Shown one piece after another: positions 1 to 8,219 of a DNA stretch of 64,000 nt. Within the stretch, counting starts at the first letter, position 1; every line of letters starts with the position of its first letter. The notes under the pieces were generated by a model. It made no database searches. It had not been told where the DNA came from and saw only the letters and a list, made by a program, of their open reading frames with translations. The position numbers and the translations under genes are program-made. The stretch comes from Nocardia suismassiliense. Its GTDB lineage: Bacteria; Actinomycetota; Actinomycetes; Mycobacteriales; Mycobacteriaceae. The stretch covers positions 783,361 through 847,360 of the forward strand of contig NZ_LT985361.1 of the NCBI RefSeq assembly GCF_900269665.1. The letters are read 5' to 3'.

Positions 1-78
1 ATACGGGATATAGTCGGGTCGGGGGGGCGGGGAGAGGTGTATAAGAGACGGGTTGGATCCACCGCCGGGGGTGGGGAA

Positions 79-323
79 CGGGGCCCGACCTGTCTTCGAG
101 GGGTTGACAGGTCGGGCCTCGGGGAGAGTGCTTGCCGGGCCGGTCTTCGAGGGGTGACCGGCCTGGCGGGCCACTCGGGTACCGGACACGTTTTCGCAGG
201 CTCTTCCGGGAGCTGACCGGCAACGATCACCGTGTTGCCACTGCCGAAGGTAACCGCGGGTGCGCGGCACGGTCCCGACTCGGGAGGGCAGCCGGACCGG
301 TTTCGGAGGGTGATCGGCCCGGC
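79..323. repeat. Array of hairpins with a conserved TTCG(A/G)GGGT-type loop
   Basis: At least three strong inverted repeats share a loop. Unit 1: arms 82-94 and 106-118 pair perfectly (13 bp, extendable to 79/121 with one G.T pair), loop TTCGAGGGGTT. Unit 2: arms 134-145 and 156-167 pair with one wobble, loop TTCGAGGGGT. Unit 4: arms 291-302 and 312-323 pair with one mismatch and two wobbles, loop TCGGAGGGT. A decayed unit lies near 198-225. Compensatory arm changes with a constant loop suggest selection on an RNA or single-stranded structure. They sit upstream of the P450 gene and outside any supported ORF; the window edge cuts the left context. Function unknown. Confidence 0.7.
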
Positions 324-334
324 GCCAACCCGAA

Positions 335-350
335 CTAGAACTCGTTCTAG
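335..350. promoter_or_regulatory. Palindromic operator CTAGAAC-TC-GTTCTAG before the P450/TetR operon
   Basis: A perfect 7-bp inverted repeat with a 2-bp centre. It abuts a -10-like CATAAT at 352-357, so a bound repressor would block the promoter. It fits the TAGAAC-N2-GTTCTA core I associate with KstR, the TetR-family sterol regulator of mycolata. The obvious alternative ligand-responsive binder is the TetR protein encoded by the second gene of the operon. Confidence 0.65.
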
Positions 351-382
351 ACATAATCGTCTATCTGTCTTATCGTCACTAC

Positions 383-1609
383 ATGGTGATCGATGCGTAT
401 CGGCCCGCTCCCGCCTTCGAGCTCCGCTCCGGCGCCACTTGGACGTCGCCGTGGGAGATGTATGCCGCACTGCGCGAACATGATCCGGTGCATCACGTGG
501 TGCCGCCGACGCGTCCCGACCACGACTACTGGGTGCTCACCCGCCACGCGGACGTGTACGCGGCGGCCAGGGACAGCGAGACCTTCTCCTCGCGCGACGG
601 GTTGACCGTTGAGTACGGCGAGCTGGAACAGATCGGGCTGACCGACAATCCGCCGCTGGTGATGCAGGATCCACCGGAGCACACCGACTTTCGCAAGCTC
701 GTCGCCCGCGGGTTCACGCCGCGTCAGGTCACCGAGGTGGAACCGGTGGTGCGCGCCTTCGTCCGCGAACGCCTCGACCGGATCGCCGCGCACGGCGGCG
801 GTGACATCGTCAAGCAGCTGTTCAAGCCGCTGCCGAGCATGGTGGTGGCCTACTACCTCGGGGTGCCCGCCGACGATCGGGATCGGTTCGACGGGTGGAC
901 CGACGCGGTGGTCGCGGGCAGTACCGATCGCGCGAGCACCGAAGCCATGCCCGCTTCGATGGCGATGATGGGCTACTTCGCCGAACTCATCAAGCGGCGG
1001 CGCACCGACCCGGGGACGGACACGGTGTCGCTGCTCGTGCAGGCGGGCATGGCGGCGGACGACGCGGATGTGCGTGGCCTGGTGCAGATTCTGGCCTACA
1101 CCTGGACGATGGTCGCCGGCGGCAACGACACCACGACGGGACTGCTCGGCGGTGCGGTGCAATTGCTGCACCGACATCCGGAGCAGCGCGCCGCGTTGGT
1201 CGCGGACCAGGGCCGGATCCGCACGGCCATAGAGGAATTCGCGAGGCTGACGGCGCCGGTGCAGTGTCTGGCGCGTACGACGACCCGCGCAGTCGAGTTG
1301 GGCGGCAAGACGATTCCCGCAGGGCGCAAGGTTCTGCTGGTGTTCGGCTCGGCCAATCGTGACGAACGCGCCTTCGGTGCCGACGCGGCCGCGCTGGACA
1401 TCGACCGGAACCCGCAGCGCATCCTCACTTTCGGGCACGGACCGCACCATTGCCTCGGTGCGGCCGCGGCCCGGATGCAGGCCCGGGTGGCTCTGGAGGA
1501 GCTGCTCGATCGCTTCCCGAACTTCGCGGTGGATATCGACGCCGTCGAATACGCACCGGGGCCGTACGTGCGCAGGCCGACCACGGTTCCGTTCCGGTGT
1601 GCCGGATGA
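383..1609 (+). CDS. cyp130: Cytochrome P450, CYP130-like
   Basis: A 408-aa haem monooxygenase, presumably soluble and fed by ferredoxin partners not encoded here. Visible P450 hallmarks: I-helix AGGNDTTTG from about residue 245, the ExxR of IEEFAR, and the haem loop FGHGPHHCLG with ligand Cys357. Long stretches read like M. tuberculosis CYP130 (for example QDPPEHTDFRKLVARGF and the run into FKPLPSMVVA). The pairing with a downstream TetR also copies Rv1256c-Rv1255c. The ATG at 383 follows the palindrome and -10 element closely. The natural substrate of CYP130 is not known to me; the KstR-like operator hints at steroid or aromatic substrates, which is inference. Confidence 0.85.
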   Translation: MVIDAYRPAPAFELRSGATWTSPWEMYAALREHDPVHHVVPPTRPDHDYWVLTRHADVYAAARDSETFSSRDGLTVEYGELEQIGLTDNPPLVMQDPPEHTDFRKLVARGFTPRQVTEVEPVVRAFVRERLDRIAAHGGGDIVKQLFKPLPSMVVAYYLGVPADDRDRFDGWTDAVVAGSTDRASTEAMPASMAMMGYFAELIKRRRTDPGTDTVSLLVQAGMAADDADVRGLVQILAYTWTMVAGGNDTTTGLLGGAVQLLHRHPEQRAALVADQGRIRTAIEEFARLTAPVQCLARTTTRAVELGGKTIPAGRKVLLVFGSANRDERAFGADAAALDIDRNPQRILTFGHGPHHCLGAAAARMQARVALEELLDRFPNFAVDIDAVEYAPGPYVRRPTTVPFRCAG

Positions 1610-2196
1610 CCGGCGACTGGCTGGCGGACGGTCGCGCCGAGCTGGCGAGCGAGCGCATCCTGGACGCGGTCCGCGCGCTGTTCATCGACAAGGGGGTCAG
1701 CGGCGTCGGCATGGCCGAAGTCGCCGAGGCCGCAGGCTGTTCCAGGGCGACGCTCTACCGCTACTTCGACAACCGGCAAGCGCTGTACATCGCCTTCGCC
1801 GGCCGCGAGGCTCGCCAGGTGGTCGAGCGGGTGTGGCGCGATCCGGCCGTTTCCGCCGCCACCGACCCGGGCGAACGATTGCTCGACGGTCTCACCGCAC
1901 TGCTCGCCGAGGTACGCAAAACCCCGCATCTGGCCGTATGGTTCACGCCCGTCAACGCGGGAATCGTTGCGCAGCTGTCGAATTCGTCGGACGTGGTGGA
2001 CACCCTCGCGACCGATTTCGTCAGCGGCTTCCGGCCGGACCTGCCCGCGCCGGCTGCCCGCCGACTCGGCCAATGGTTCGTGCGGGTGATGGTGTCGCTG
2101 CTGACCTTGCCCGGTGCGACCGAAGACGACGAGCGAGCACTGCTTCGCAACTTCGCCCTGCCGTTCCTGCTCGACCAGCAGACGACGATCGAGTAA
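1606..2196 (+). CDS. TetR-family regulator coupled to the P450
   Basis: A 196-aa TetR/AcrR repressor. The N-terminal HTH (about residues 15-60) contains the typical GCSRATLYRYFDNRQALY recognition segment; the rest is a helical ligand-binding domain. The start ATG overlaps the P450 stop by 4 bp (ATGA), so the two are translationally coupled, and an earlier in-frame start at 1450 inside the P450 gene is unlikely. Counterpart of Rv1255c by position. It probably autoregulates the operon through the palindrome at 335-350 (inference). Confidence 0.85.
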   Translation: MTGDWLADGRAELASERILDAVRALFIDKGVSGVGMAEVAEAAGCSRATLYRYFDNRQALYIAFAGREARQVVERVWRDPAVSAATDPGERLLDGLTALLAEVRKTPHLAVWFTPVNAGIVAQLSNSSDVVDTLATDFVSGFRPDLPAPAARRLGQWFVRVMVSLLTLPGATEDDERALLRNFALPFLLDQQTTIE

Positions 2197-2252
2197 CGGC
2201 TGTGCGCAAATGACCGCAGCCCGGGAGTGGCTGCGGTCGTGGCGTTTTCGAG

Positions 2253-3485
2253 CTACCGGCCGACGGTCTGCGTGGTGTAGTCGGGCAGTTCGTAGGACTC
2301 GTTCTTGGTGAGCATCTTCAGCATGAGCGGCCGCAGCAGCTTCGTGGTCATCAGCTTGCTGAGGGTCTGGCCCGCGCGGATGCCGAAGCTGGTCTTGGGC
2401 GTCATCGCCTTCAGCCCGCCCGGCGGGAGTTCCTGTGCCTCGGCGATGAACGGGCGCAGCACTTCCTCGTAGCGGACCAGCGCCTGCGCGAGATCGTCTG
2501 CGTGCGCGGCGATTTCACCGGCGAGCACGTACGCCCCGATCAGTGCCATCGCGGTGCCGTTGCCGGTGAGTGGTGAACCGCAGTACCCGGCGTCGCCCAG
2601 CAGCACGACCCGGCCCTCCGACCAGCTCGGCATGTCGATCCTGGCCAGCTCGTCGAAGTAGAAATCGGTCGCCTCGCCCAGCGCACCTGCGATCCTGGCC
2701 GACTCCCAGCCGCCACCGGCCAGTCGCTGCCGGATCAGGTCCTGCTGGGCCGCGACATCGCGGCGCAGTGCCGGATCGGCGTCGGTACGGATGGTGATCA
2801 GGGCCTTGGCGGTCGCCGGGTCGGCGTCGGGGCGCAGTCCGATACTGGTCGCGCCGACCAGCGAGTGCATGGTGAACCAGTTGGGCTCCACGTCGTCCGG
2901 GGACGGCAGCGTGAAGAAGGACATGTAGCCGCCGAGGTAGGTGGCGAACTGCTCTTCGGGGCCGAACACCATTCGGCGGGTGCCGGAGTGCAGGCCGTCG
3001 GCGCCGATGACGAGGTCGAAGCGCTGCTGCGTGCCGGAGGCGAAGGTGACCTGCACGCCGGTCGTGTCCTGCTCGATAGCGGTGATCCACTCGCTGTAGC
3101 GGTAGTCCACGTCGCCCGCATCGGCCAGCGCGTCGAGCAGTACCTGGTTGAGATCGCCTCGGGTGATCTCGATTTCGGCGACGGCACCCTTGCCTTCGAA
3201 CAGTTCGGTGGGCATGCGCACCAGGGCGCGGCCCGTGCCGTCCACGATTTTCAAACCGCGCTCGTCGAGCTGATACTTGCGGATCCCGGGCATCAGCCCC
3301 ATCCGCTGCGCGACCGCACCACTCGGGCCGCGCAGGTCGACCGCCTGCCCGCCCGGTCGCGGCGCCTCGGCGCGCTCCACCACGGTGGCCCGGATGCCCG
3401 CCCGAAGCAGTTGCAACGCAACCGCATTGCCGCCGATGCCGCCGCCGGCGATGAGGACGCGGGGCTGGGTGGTGGTGGCGCTCAT
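2253..3485 (-). CDS. FAD-dependent monooxygenase (PHBH/TetX-like)
   Basis: A 410-aa class A flavoprotein monooxygenase. It has an N-terminal dinucleotide fold GGGIGGNAVALQLLRAG (about residues 14-30), the DG motif region VIGADGLHSGTRR in the middle, and the FAD-ribityl motif LLGDAGYCGSPLTGNGTAMA near residues 290-310. Family members hydroxylate aromatics, polyketides or antibiotics such as tetracyclines. The substrate here cannot be read from sequence. ATG start at 3485 with a weak AGGGAA upstream. It is transcribed alone, convergent with the P450 operon and preceded by repeated ATGTCTA motifs. Confidence 0.85.
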   Translation of the reverse strand: MSATTTQPRVLIAGGGIGGNAVALQLLRAGIRATVVERAEAPRPGGQAVDLRGPSGAVAQRMGLMPGIRKYQLDERGLKIVDGTGRALVRMPTELFEGKGAVAEIEITRGDLNQVLLDALADAGDVDYRYSEWITAIEQDTTGVQVTFASGTQQRFDLVIGADGLHSGTRRMVFGPEEQFATYLGGYMSFFTLPSPDDVEPNWFTMHSLVGATSIGLRPDADPATAKALITIRTDADPALRRDVAAQQDLIRQRLAGGGWESARIAGALGEATDFYFDELARIDMPSWSEGRVVLLGDAGYCGSPLTGNGTAMALIGAYVLAGEIAAHADDLAQALVRYEEVLRPFIAEAQELPPGGLKAMTPKTSFGIRAGQTLSKLMTTKLLRPLMLKMLTKNESYELPDYTTQTVGR

Positions 3486-3518
3486 GATCTGTTCCCTTGC
3501 TCGACTCCGAATGTCTTG

Positions 3519-3565
3519 GACATATGTCTACAGGGCTCTTGCACAAATGTCTAGTACGAATGTGT
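3519..3565. promoter_or_regulatory. Repeated ATGTCTA/GACAT operator-like motifs
   Basis: A perfect 10-bp palindrome GACATATGTC at 3519-3528 is followed by ATGTCTA (3524-3530), a second ATGTCTA (3547-3553) and a degenerate AATGTGTAA near 3559. The cluster covers the presumed promoter of the flavin monooxygenase, as expected for a TetR or MarR operator. No matching regulator gene is adjacent. Confidence 0.45.
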
Positions 3566-3629
3566 AAGACGGATGTGCAGGCAAAGCCAAGGTACGGCGG
3601 CGGACCGCGAATCGAGGATGGTGTGCTAC

Positions 3630-5354
3630 CTACGGGCGCTGTTCGAGATAGGCCTTCCAGCCGCCGAAGGAGGTGATGTCGGTTGCGGTGGCCGCGGCCT
3701 CATAAGTGCAGGCGAAGCCGATAACCCAACGGCCGTCGGACAATTCGATACTGGTGAGCGCCATAGGGTCGGGAAGGTCGGCGAGGAAACTGCCGAGTCC
3801 TGCTTCGGCGACGCGGAACAGCTCACCGGCGATGGGGGCGCCGCGGCTGGCACCGTGACGCACGAGGCCCGGTTTCGGCGGTGTGGTGGCCAGGGCGGTC
3901 AGACGGTAGGCGTCGGTGGTCCGGATGTCTCCGGCGAAGCGGGCCCCGATCTGTTCGAGTTGCCAGTGCAGGGGCTGGCCACGCAGGTGCGCGCCGAAAA
4001 CGGCCAGCTCGACACCGCGCTCGACCAGTAGTGGCGCGGACTCGGCGCCGAGCAGGCGGGCGGCGAGATCGACGCCGACCTGATCGGCGAAGGCCGGCGT
4101 CACCAGCATGACGCCGAAAGGCGCACCGTCGGCGGTGGGTTGGCCGGGGATCGCGATCGCCGCCAGGTCGAGCAGGTTGCCGAAGTTGGTGTAGGTACCC
4201 AGCCGCCTGTTGATATCTATCGGATCCGCTTGTACCGCAGCGATACTCGGGTGCTCGGTGGTCGTCGGCAGCAAGAGCGCGTCGAAGCCGTCGAGTAGTA
4301 CGGCCGCCGCTGCCCGGGCTCGGGCGAGTGCGTCCAGATCGGCGGCGAACTCGGGACCTGTTGTCCTACCGGCTGCTTCGATGATGGCGGCCACCGTGGG
4401 ATCGGCGCCGGCGGGTGCCGTAGCCAGAAAGGCGCCGACCGAGGCATACCGTTCGGCGACGATCGCGCCGTCGTAGAGCAGCAGCGCGGCGTCGAGCAGG
4501 CCGGAGACATCGATCTCGTCGAGCTTCGCGCCGGATGCCGCTACGGCAGCGGTGGTTCGAGCGAAGGCGTCCCGGTATGGCCCGCTCAACGCGGCGAGGT
4601 CCGCGGCACGGGGGATTGCGATGCGCGGTGCCTGCGGTGCCGCCAACCGGACATCGGCGGGCCAGCCGCGGCTACGCGGATCACGCGGCTCCGGTCCGGA
4701 CATGATCGCGGCGGCCGTCACCGCGTCGGCGAGGTCGGCGGCGAAGACGGTGACCGCGTCGTAGTCCGCGCAGGCGGGCACGACACCGTGGGCCGGGATG
4801 ATGCCCAACGTGGCTTTGAGGCCGATGATTCCGTGCAGCGCCGCCGGGATTCGGCCGGAACCCGCTGTGTCGGTGCCGATTCCGATATCGGCGATACCCA
4901 GCGCCACCGCCGCCGCCGAACCGGAACTGGAGCCGCCGGAGATCAGCGTGGGATCGTGCGCGTTGCGCACGGCGCCGTACGGACTGCGCGTGCCGACCAG
5001 GCCGGTGGCGAACTGGTCGAGATTGGTTTTACCGAGCACGATCGCGCCCGCCGCGACCAATCGCTCGATCGCGGACGCGGTCACCTCGGGGGTGTAGGCG
5101 AATTCCGGGCAGGCCGCGGTGGTCGGCAGCCCGGCGACGTCGATGTTGTCCTTGACCGCCAGCAGCACGCCGGCCAGCGCGAGCGACGCACCCTCGGCGA
5201 GTTGCTGCTCGACCGCGGTGGCGTCGGCGGCGACCTCGTGCTCCGGCCGCAGGGTGATCCACACTTCCGGCCGGTCCACCGCGGCGATCCGCCGATACGC
5301 GGACCGCACTCGCTCGGTGGGCGATGCGCTGTTGCCTGGGCTGTCGGCAGACAT
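3630..5354 (-). CDS. atzF: Allophanate hydrolase
   Basis: A 574-aa amidase-signature enzyme that hydrolyses allophanate (urea-1-carboxylate) to ammonia and CO2. The amidase half shows the catalytic lysine in VLLAVKDNIDVAG and the Ser-rich GGSSSGSAAAVALG motif with the nucleophile serine in TDTAGSGRIPAA. The C-terminal about 120 residues form the AtzF-specific domain (GAPIAGELFRV through FGGWKAYLE). I chose ATG 5354, which has GGAG 8 bp upstream; a TTG 24 nt further upstream (5378) would add eight residues. It lies 92 bp downstream of a GntR regulator on the same strand. No urea carboxylase or biuret hydrolase is in the window, so its allophanate source is unclear. Confidence 0.9.
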   Translation of the reverse strand: MSADSPGNSASPTERVRSAYRRIAAVDRPEVWITLRPEHEVAADATAVEQQLAEGASLALAGVLLAVKDNIDVAGLPTTAACPEFAYTPEVTASAIERLVAAGAIVLGKTNLDQFATGLVGTRSPYGAVRNAHDPTLISGGSSSGSAAAVALGIADIGIGTDTAGSGRIPAALHGIIGLKATLGIIPAHGVVPACADYDAVTVFAADLADAVTAAAIMSGPEPRDPRSRGWPADVRLAAPQAPRIAIPRAADLAALSGPYRDAFARTTAAVAASGAKLDEIDVSGLLDAALLLYDGAIVAERYASVGAFLATAPAGADPTVAAIIEAAGRTTGPEFAADLDALARARAAAAVLLDGFDALLLPTTTEHPSIAAVQADPIDINRRLGTYTNFGNLLDLAAIAIPGQPTADGAPFGVMLVTPAFADQVGVDLAARLLGAESAPLLVERGVELAVFGAHLRGQPLHWQLEQIGARFAGDIRTTDAYRLTALATTPPKPGLVRHGASRGAPIAGELFRVAEAGLGSFLADLPDPMALTSIELSDGRWVIGFACTYEAAATATDITSFGGWKAYLEQRP

Positions 5355-5446
5355 TGGTCGACTCCGATCACTGCTCAACGGTTCGCAGTTCTACCTTGGC
5401 ACTCGCGCGACCGGTAGCTGCGAATTCCGGGTTCTTCCGGTGGGTG

Positions 5447-6148
5447 TTATTCGGCGGCCATCGCGGCGATGGCGCGGGTGACCCGCTCGAGCACGACATC
5501 GAGGGATTCGCCGATGTGGGTGTGCAGCAGCTGGTAGGCGCGGGAAAGGTCCTCGGCCAGTACGGCATCCAGGATGCCGAGATGCTCGGCGATGGTGGTC
5601 TCGATGCGGTTGTTGACCATGAAGTCGTACATGCGGACGTGCCTGATCCGCGAGTTCACCGCGCGCAGCGCCCGCACCATTTCGGCGTTGCCCGCCGCGG
5701 TGAGCAAGGTGACGTGGAACTCCTCGTCGCGCACCACGAACCCCGGTTCCTGCGCGGGCGGGTCGGCGCGCAATGCCAGCCAGGCGTCACGCTCCACCTC
5801 GAGCAGTGCGCGGTCGTGGGACACCGCCGGGTTGGTCATCGCGCGCTGGATTCCGCCCAGCTCCAAGGTGATTCGCAGTTCGTAGAGGTCACGGATCAGC
5901 GGCACGCTCGGGCGCACCGGGCTGAAACCGTAGTCTTCGCGTTGCAGCAGCCCGTCGGAGCACAGCACCGTCAACGCTTCTCGGATCGGCGTGCGGGAAA
6001 TCCCGAAGCGCGCCGACAGTTTCGGTTCGGTGAGTCGCTCGCCGAACTTGATGTCCCCGTTCATCAACTCCCGGCGCAGCGCCGCGTACACCACGTCGCG
6101 CAGCGGTCGGCCCGCGGCGTCTTCGAGTGTGGCCAACCGTGTCGACAT
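5447..6148 (-). CDS. GntR-family regulator (FadR/FCD subfamily)
   Basis: About 233 aa. It has an N-terminal winged HTH with the GntR signature (ERLTEPKLSARFGISRTPIR, about residues 37-56), and a C-terminal all-helical FCD ligand domain with metal-binding-type residues (ELRITLELGG, EFHVTLLTAAGN, EHLGILDAV). It probably controls the allophanate hydrolase behind it and itself. Start uncertain: ATG 6148 gives a family-typical N-terminus but lacks a Shine-Dalgarno and follows a TATACA box, so it could be leaderless; an in-frame GTG at 6220 adds 24 residues. Confidence 0.8.
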   Translation of the reverse strand: MSTRLATLEDAAGRPLRDVVYAALRRELMNGDIKFGERLTEPKLSARFGISRTPIREALTVLCSDGLLQREDYGFSPVRPSVPLIRDLYELRITLELGGIQRAMTNPAVSHDRALLEVERDAWLALRADPPAQEPGFVVRDEEFHVTLLTAAGNAEMVRALRAVNSRIRHVRMYDFMVNNRIETTIAEHLGILDAVLAEDLSRAYQLLHTHIGESLDVVLERVTRAIAAMAAE

Positions 6149-6150
6149 GG

Positions 6151-6160
6151 GTGTATACGC
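6151..6160. promoter_or_regulatory. GTATAC half-palindrome at the gntR start
   Basis: The plus-strand text GTGTATACGC contains the palindrome GTATAC (6153-6158), directly before the gntR ATG. GntR-FadR regulators commonly bind short palindromes with such cores, so this may be an autoregulatory operator overlapping a -10 element. Confidence 0.35.
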
Positions 6161-6324
6161 TATGGACCTCGCGTTTCGGTGAGGTGACGACAGGTTAGCG
6201 AGGTGTAAGGGCCTGCTCACCGCCCGCCGGATCGTCTCGTCGCGGTGTCGCGTTCACCTCGGTGTGACGGGGTTTACAGGGTGTTCGTTTGCCCAGGTCA
6301 GTGCCCGCCTGAGACCCTGGGTGG

Positions 6325-7008
6325 GTGTCTCAGCCTGAAAAGTCGGGTACGACCGAAAGCTCCGCGACACCCGCATACCGCCTGCTCTCCCTCGATCACG
6401 AGACGGCGCTCGCGCACGCCGAAGCACGGCTGCGCGAAGAGTTCGCCACCATGTTCGACCTCGCCACCATCCACCACTACCTGCATTCTTCGTACGACGA
6501 ATTCGCTTCGCGCGCAACGGTAACGCGCTACCTCCCGCTGCTCGCCGAACGCTTCGGCAGGCAGCGGCTGCAGGCGCTGGCCAAGGTGCAGGGCAAGGTC
6601 GCCCGTCCGCGCCCCACCGTGCTGTTCCTCTGCACGCACAACGCGGGCCGCTCCCAGATGGCCCTCGGCTTCTTCGCCCACCTTGCCAAGGGGCGGGCCG
6701 TCGCCTGGTCCGGCGGCTCCGACCCCGGCCAGGCCCTCAACCCCGCCGCGGTGGCCGCCATGGCCGAAATCGGCGTAGACATCGCCAACGAATACCCCAA
6801 ACCCTGGACCGACGAGATCATCCGCGCCGCCGACGTCATCGTCACCATGGGCTGCGGCGACACCTGCCCCCTCGTCCCCGGCCCCCGCTACGAAGAATGG
6901 TTCATCGAAGACCCCGCCGGCCTCCCCCTCCACCAAATCCGCCCCATTCGCAACACCATCCGCACCCGAGTAGAACACCTGCTCACCGAACTCGGCGTCG
7001 CTGTTTAG
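6325..7008 (+). CDS. Arsenate reductase-like low-MW protein phosphatase with N-terminal helical domain
   Basis: A 227-aa two-domain protein. Residues about 15-90 form a three-helix domain found ahead of actinobacterial ArsC-type phosphatases. Residues about 95-225 are the LMW-PTPase/ArsC fold with P-loop CTHNAGRSQM (C-x5-R) and a second thiol pair in VTMGCGDTCP. The family reduces arsenate with thioredoxin or mycothiol, or dephosphorylates proteins. No arsR, acr3 or arsB is nearby, so arsenic detoxification is not supported by context. GTG start at 6325 after GGGTGG. The stop overlaps the convergent fic stop by 4 bp. Confidence 0.8.
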   Translation: MSQPEKSGTTESSATPAYRLLSLDHETALAHAEARLREEFATMFDLATIHHYLHSSYDEFASRATVTRYLPLLAERFGRQRLQALAKVQGKVARPRPTVLFLCTHNAGRSQMALGFFAHLAKGRAVAWSGGSDPGQALNPAAVAAMAEIGVDIANEYPKPWTDEIIRAADVIVTMGCGDTCPLVPGPRYEEWFIEDPAGLPLHQIRPIRNTIRTRVEHLLTELGVAV

Positions 7009-8144
7009 GGTTTCACCAACTCTGCTCTGAGTCCCGGGTAAGGATCCACGATTCGGCGCGGAACTTCTTCGCGGAGAACAGATCTGAGTTCCATGAGGTG
7101 GGTGCCCGCCACGTAATGGCGGCCCCGGGTCGCGCCGCGCGCGGCAAGGAGTCCGAGATCGGTCAGGGCCTTGAGATCACGCGAGGCGGTTCTTTCGTCG
7201 ATCTGGGCGCGGGTGAGATAGCCGTGTCGGCGGATGCGGAAACCGATCAAGGCGTCGTACAGGATGTCGGTGGTTCGTTCCGGCAGCTTGTGGGTGCCGA
7301 CCAGGTCGTCGAGGTGTAGCCAGGCGCGTTCGGTGCGATGCATCCTGCCCTCGACGGTCTGCGCCTGGATATCGTGTGCGCGCAGGTTGAACTTCAGCCA
7401 CAACGCGGCATCACGCTCCGGTGACCAGGCGCCCGCTCCGGTGATCGCCAGGATGCGGTAGTAGTCATCGGTATTCACGCCGAGCCACTCCTCGATGCTG
7501 CAAAACGTCGGCTCGGCGATCCCGCCTCGGGAGACGACCAGGGTCTGTAGCGCCCGCGCCATTCGCCCGTTGCCGTCGCGGAAGGGATGAATCATCACCA
7601 GGTTCAAATGCGCCATGGCACCGGCCACGATCGGGTCCGTGTCGGACTCGAGCGCCCCGGCGAGTTCGGCCATCAACCCGGGGACCAGTGCCGCACCGGG
7701 CCCTTCGTAGACGGTGTCGCCGCTGGTGTCCTCGCGGATATAGATCGGCCCGGTGCGGTACTGGCCGGGACTCTTCGCGAGATCGTGGCCGAGCAGCATG
7801 AAATGCAGTGCCTTGATGGTGGATTCGTCGACGGGCGCGGCACTTTGCGCCACCGTCAGCACATAGCCGAGCGCCTGGCGGTACCCGCGGATTTCGGCGA
7901 AGGTCTGCTCGTCGGCGGTGAGCGCTTCTTCGTAGTCCACCGCGGCCGCCGCGTCATCTGTTTCGACCCGGTAGCCCTCGATGCTGTTGGAACCTCGGAT
8001 GGCACGCGCCATGAGATTGCGCCGCAGCAGGCCCGGCCAGCGTTTGGGCACGCGCATGGCCGACGCGAGGCTGGCGCGGCGCCGGTAGATGCCGGTCAGC
8101 ACGGCCTTGTCGGTGGGGTCGAGCTCGGGTGTCGCGTACAGCAC
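7005..8144 (-). CDS. Fic-domain AMPylase with C-terminal winged helix
   Basis: A 379-aa cytoplasmic Fic protein expected to transfer AMP to a hydroxyl side chain. The catalytic motif HPFRDGNGRMAR (H186-R197) is intact. The inhibitory motif S52-x3-E56-G57 in GSNSIEG lies N-terminal to it, making this a class II, self-inhibited Fic. Residues about 290-345 look like a winged HTH (RRHGYLTRAQIDERTASRDL), as in Fic proteins that bind DNA. GTG start at 8144 has GGAGG 7 bp upstream. The promoter carries a long palindrome and related repeats, suggesting autoregulation through the HTH. The target is unknown. Confidence 0.9.
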   Translation of the reverse strand: MLYATPELDPTDKAVLTGIYRRRASLASAMRVPKRWPGLLRRNLMARAIRGSNSIEGYRVETDDAAAAVDYEEALTADEQTFAEIRGYRQALGYVLTVAQSAAPVDESTIKALHFMLLGHDLAKSPGQYRTGPIYIREDTSGDTVYEGPGAALVPGLMAELAGALESDTDPIVAGAMAHLNLVMIHPFRDGNGRMARALQTLVVSRGGIAEPTFCSIEEWLGVNTDDYYRILAITGAGAWSPERDAALWLKFNLRAHDIQAQTVEGRMHRTERAWLHLDDLVGTHKLPERTTDILYDALIGFRIRRHGYLTRAQIDERTASRDLKALTDLGLLAARGATRGRHYVAGTHLMELRSVLREEVPRRIVDPYPGLRAELVKP

Positions 8145-8161
8145 TGATCGACCTCCATGTC

Positions 8162-8219
8162 CTGATGTCTCTAATCTTAAGACAAGTGCCGACTGATGTC
8201 TCTAGATTAGAGACATCAG
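8162..8219. promoter_or_regulatory. Operator-like repeats at the fic promoter
   Basis: A perfect 12-bp inverted repeat with a 3-bp spacer: CTGATGTCTCTA (8193-8204) and its complement (8208-8219). A third, direct copy of the same motif begins at 8162. The first copy also forms TGTCT-N9-AGACA (8166-8184). All lie within 80 bp upstream of the fic start codon, where a repressor would act. Confidence 0.65.
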
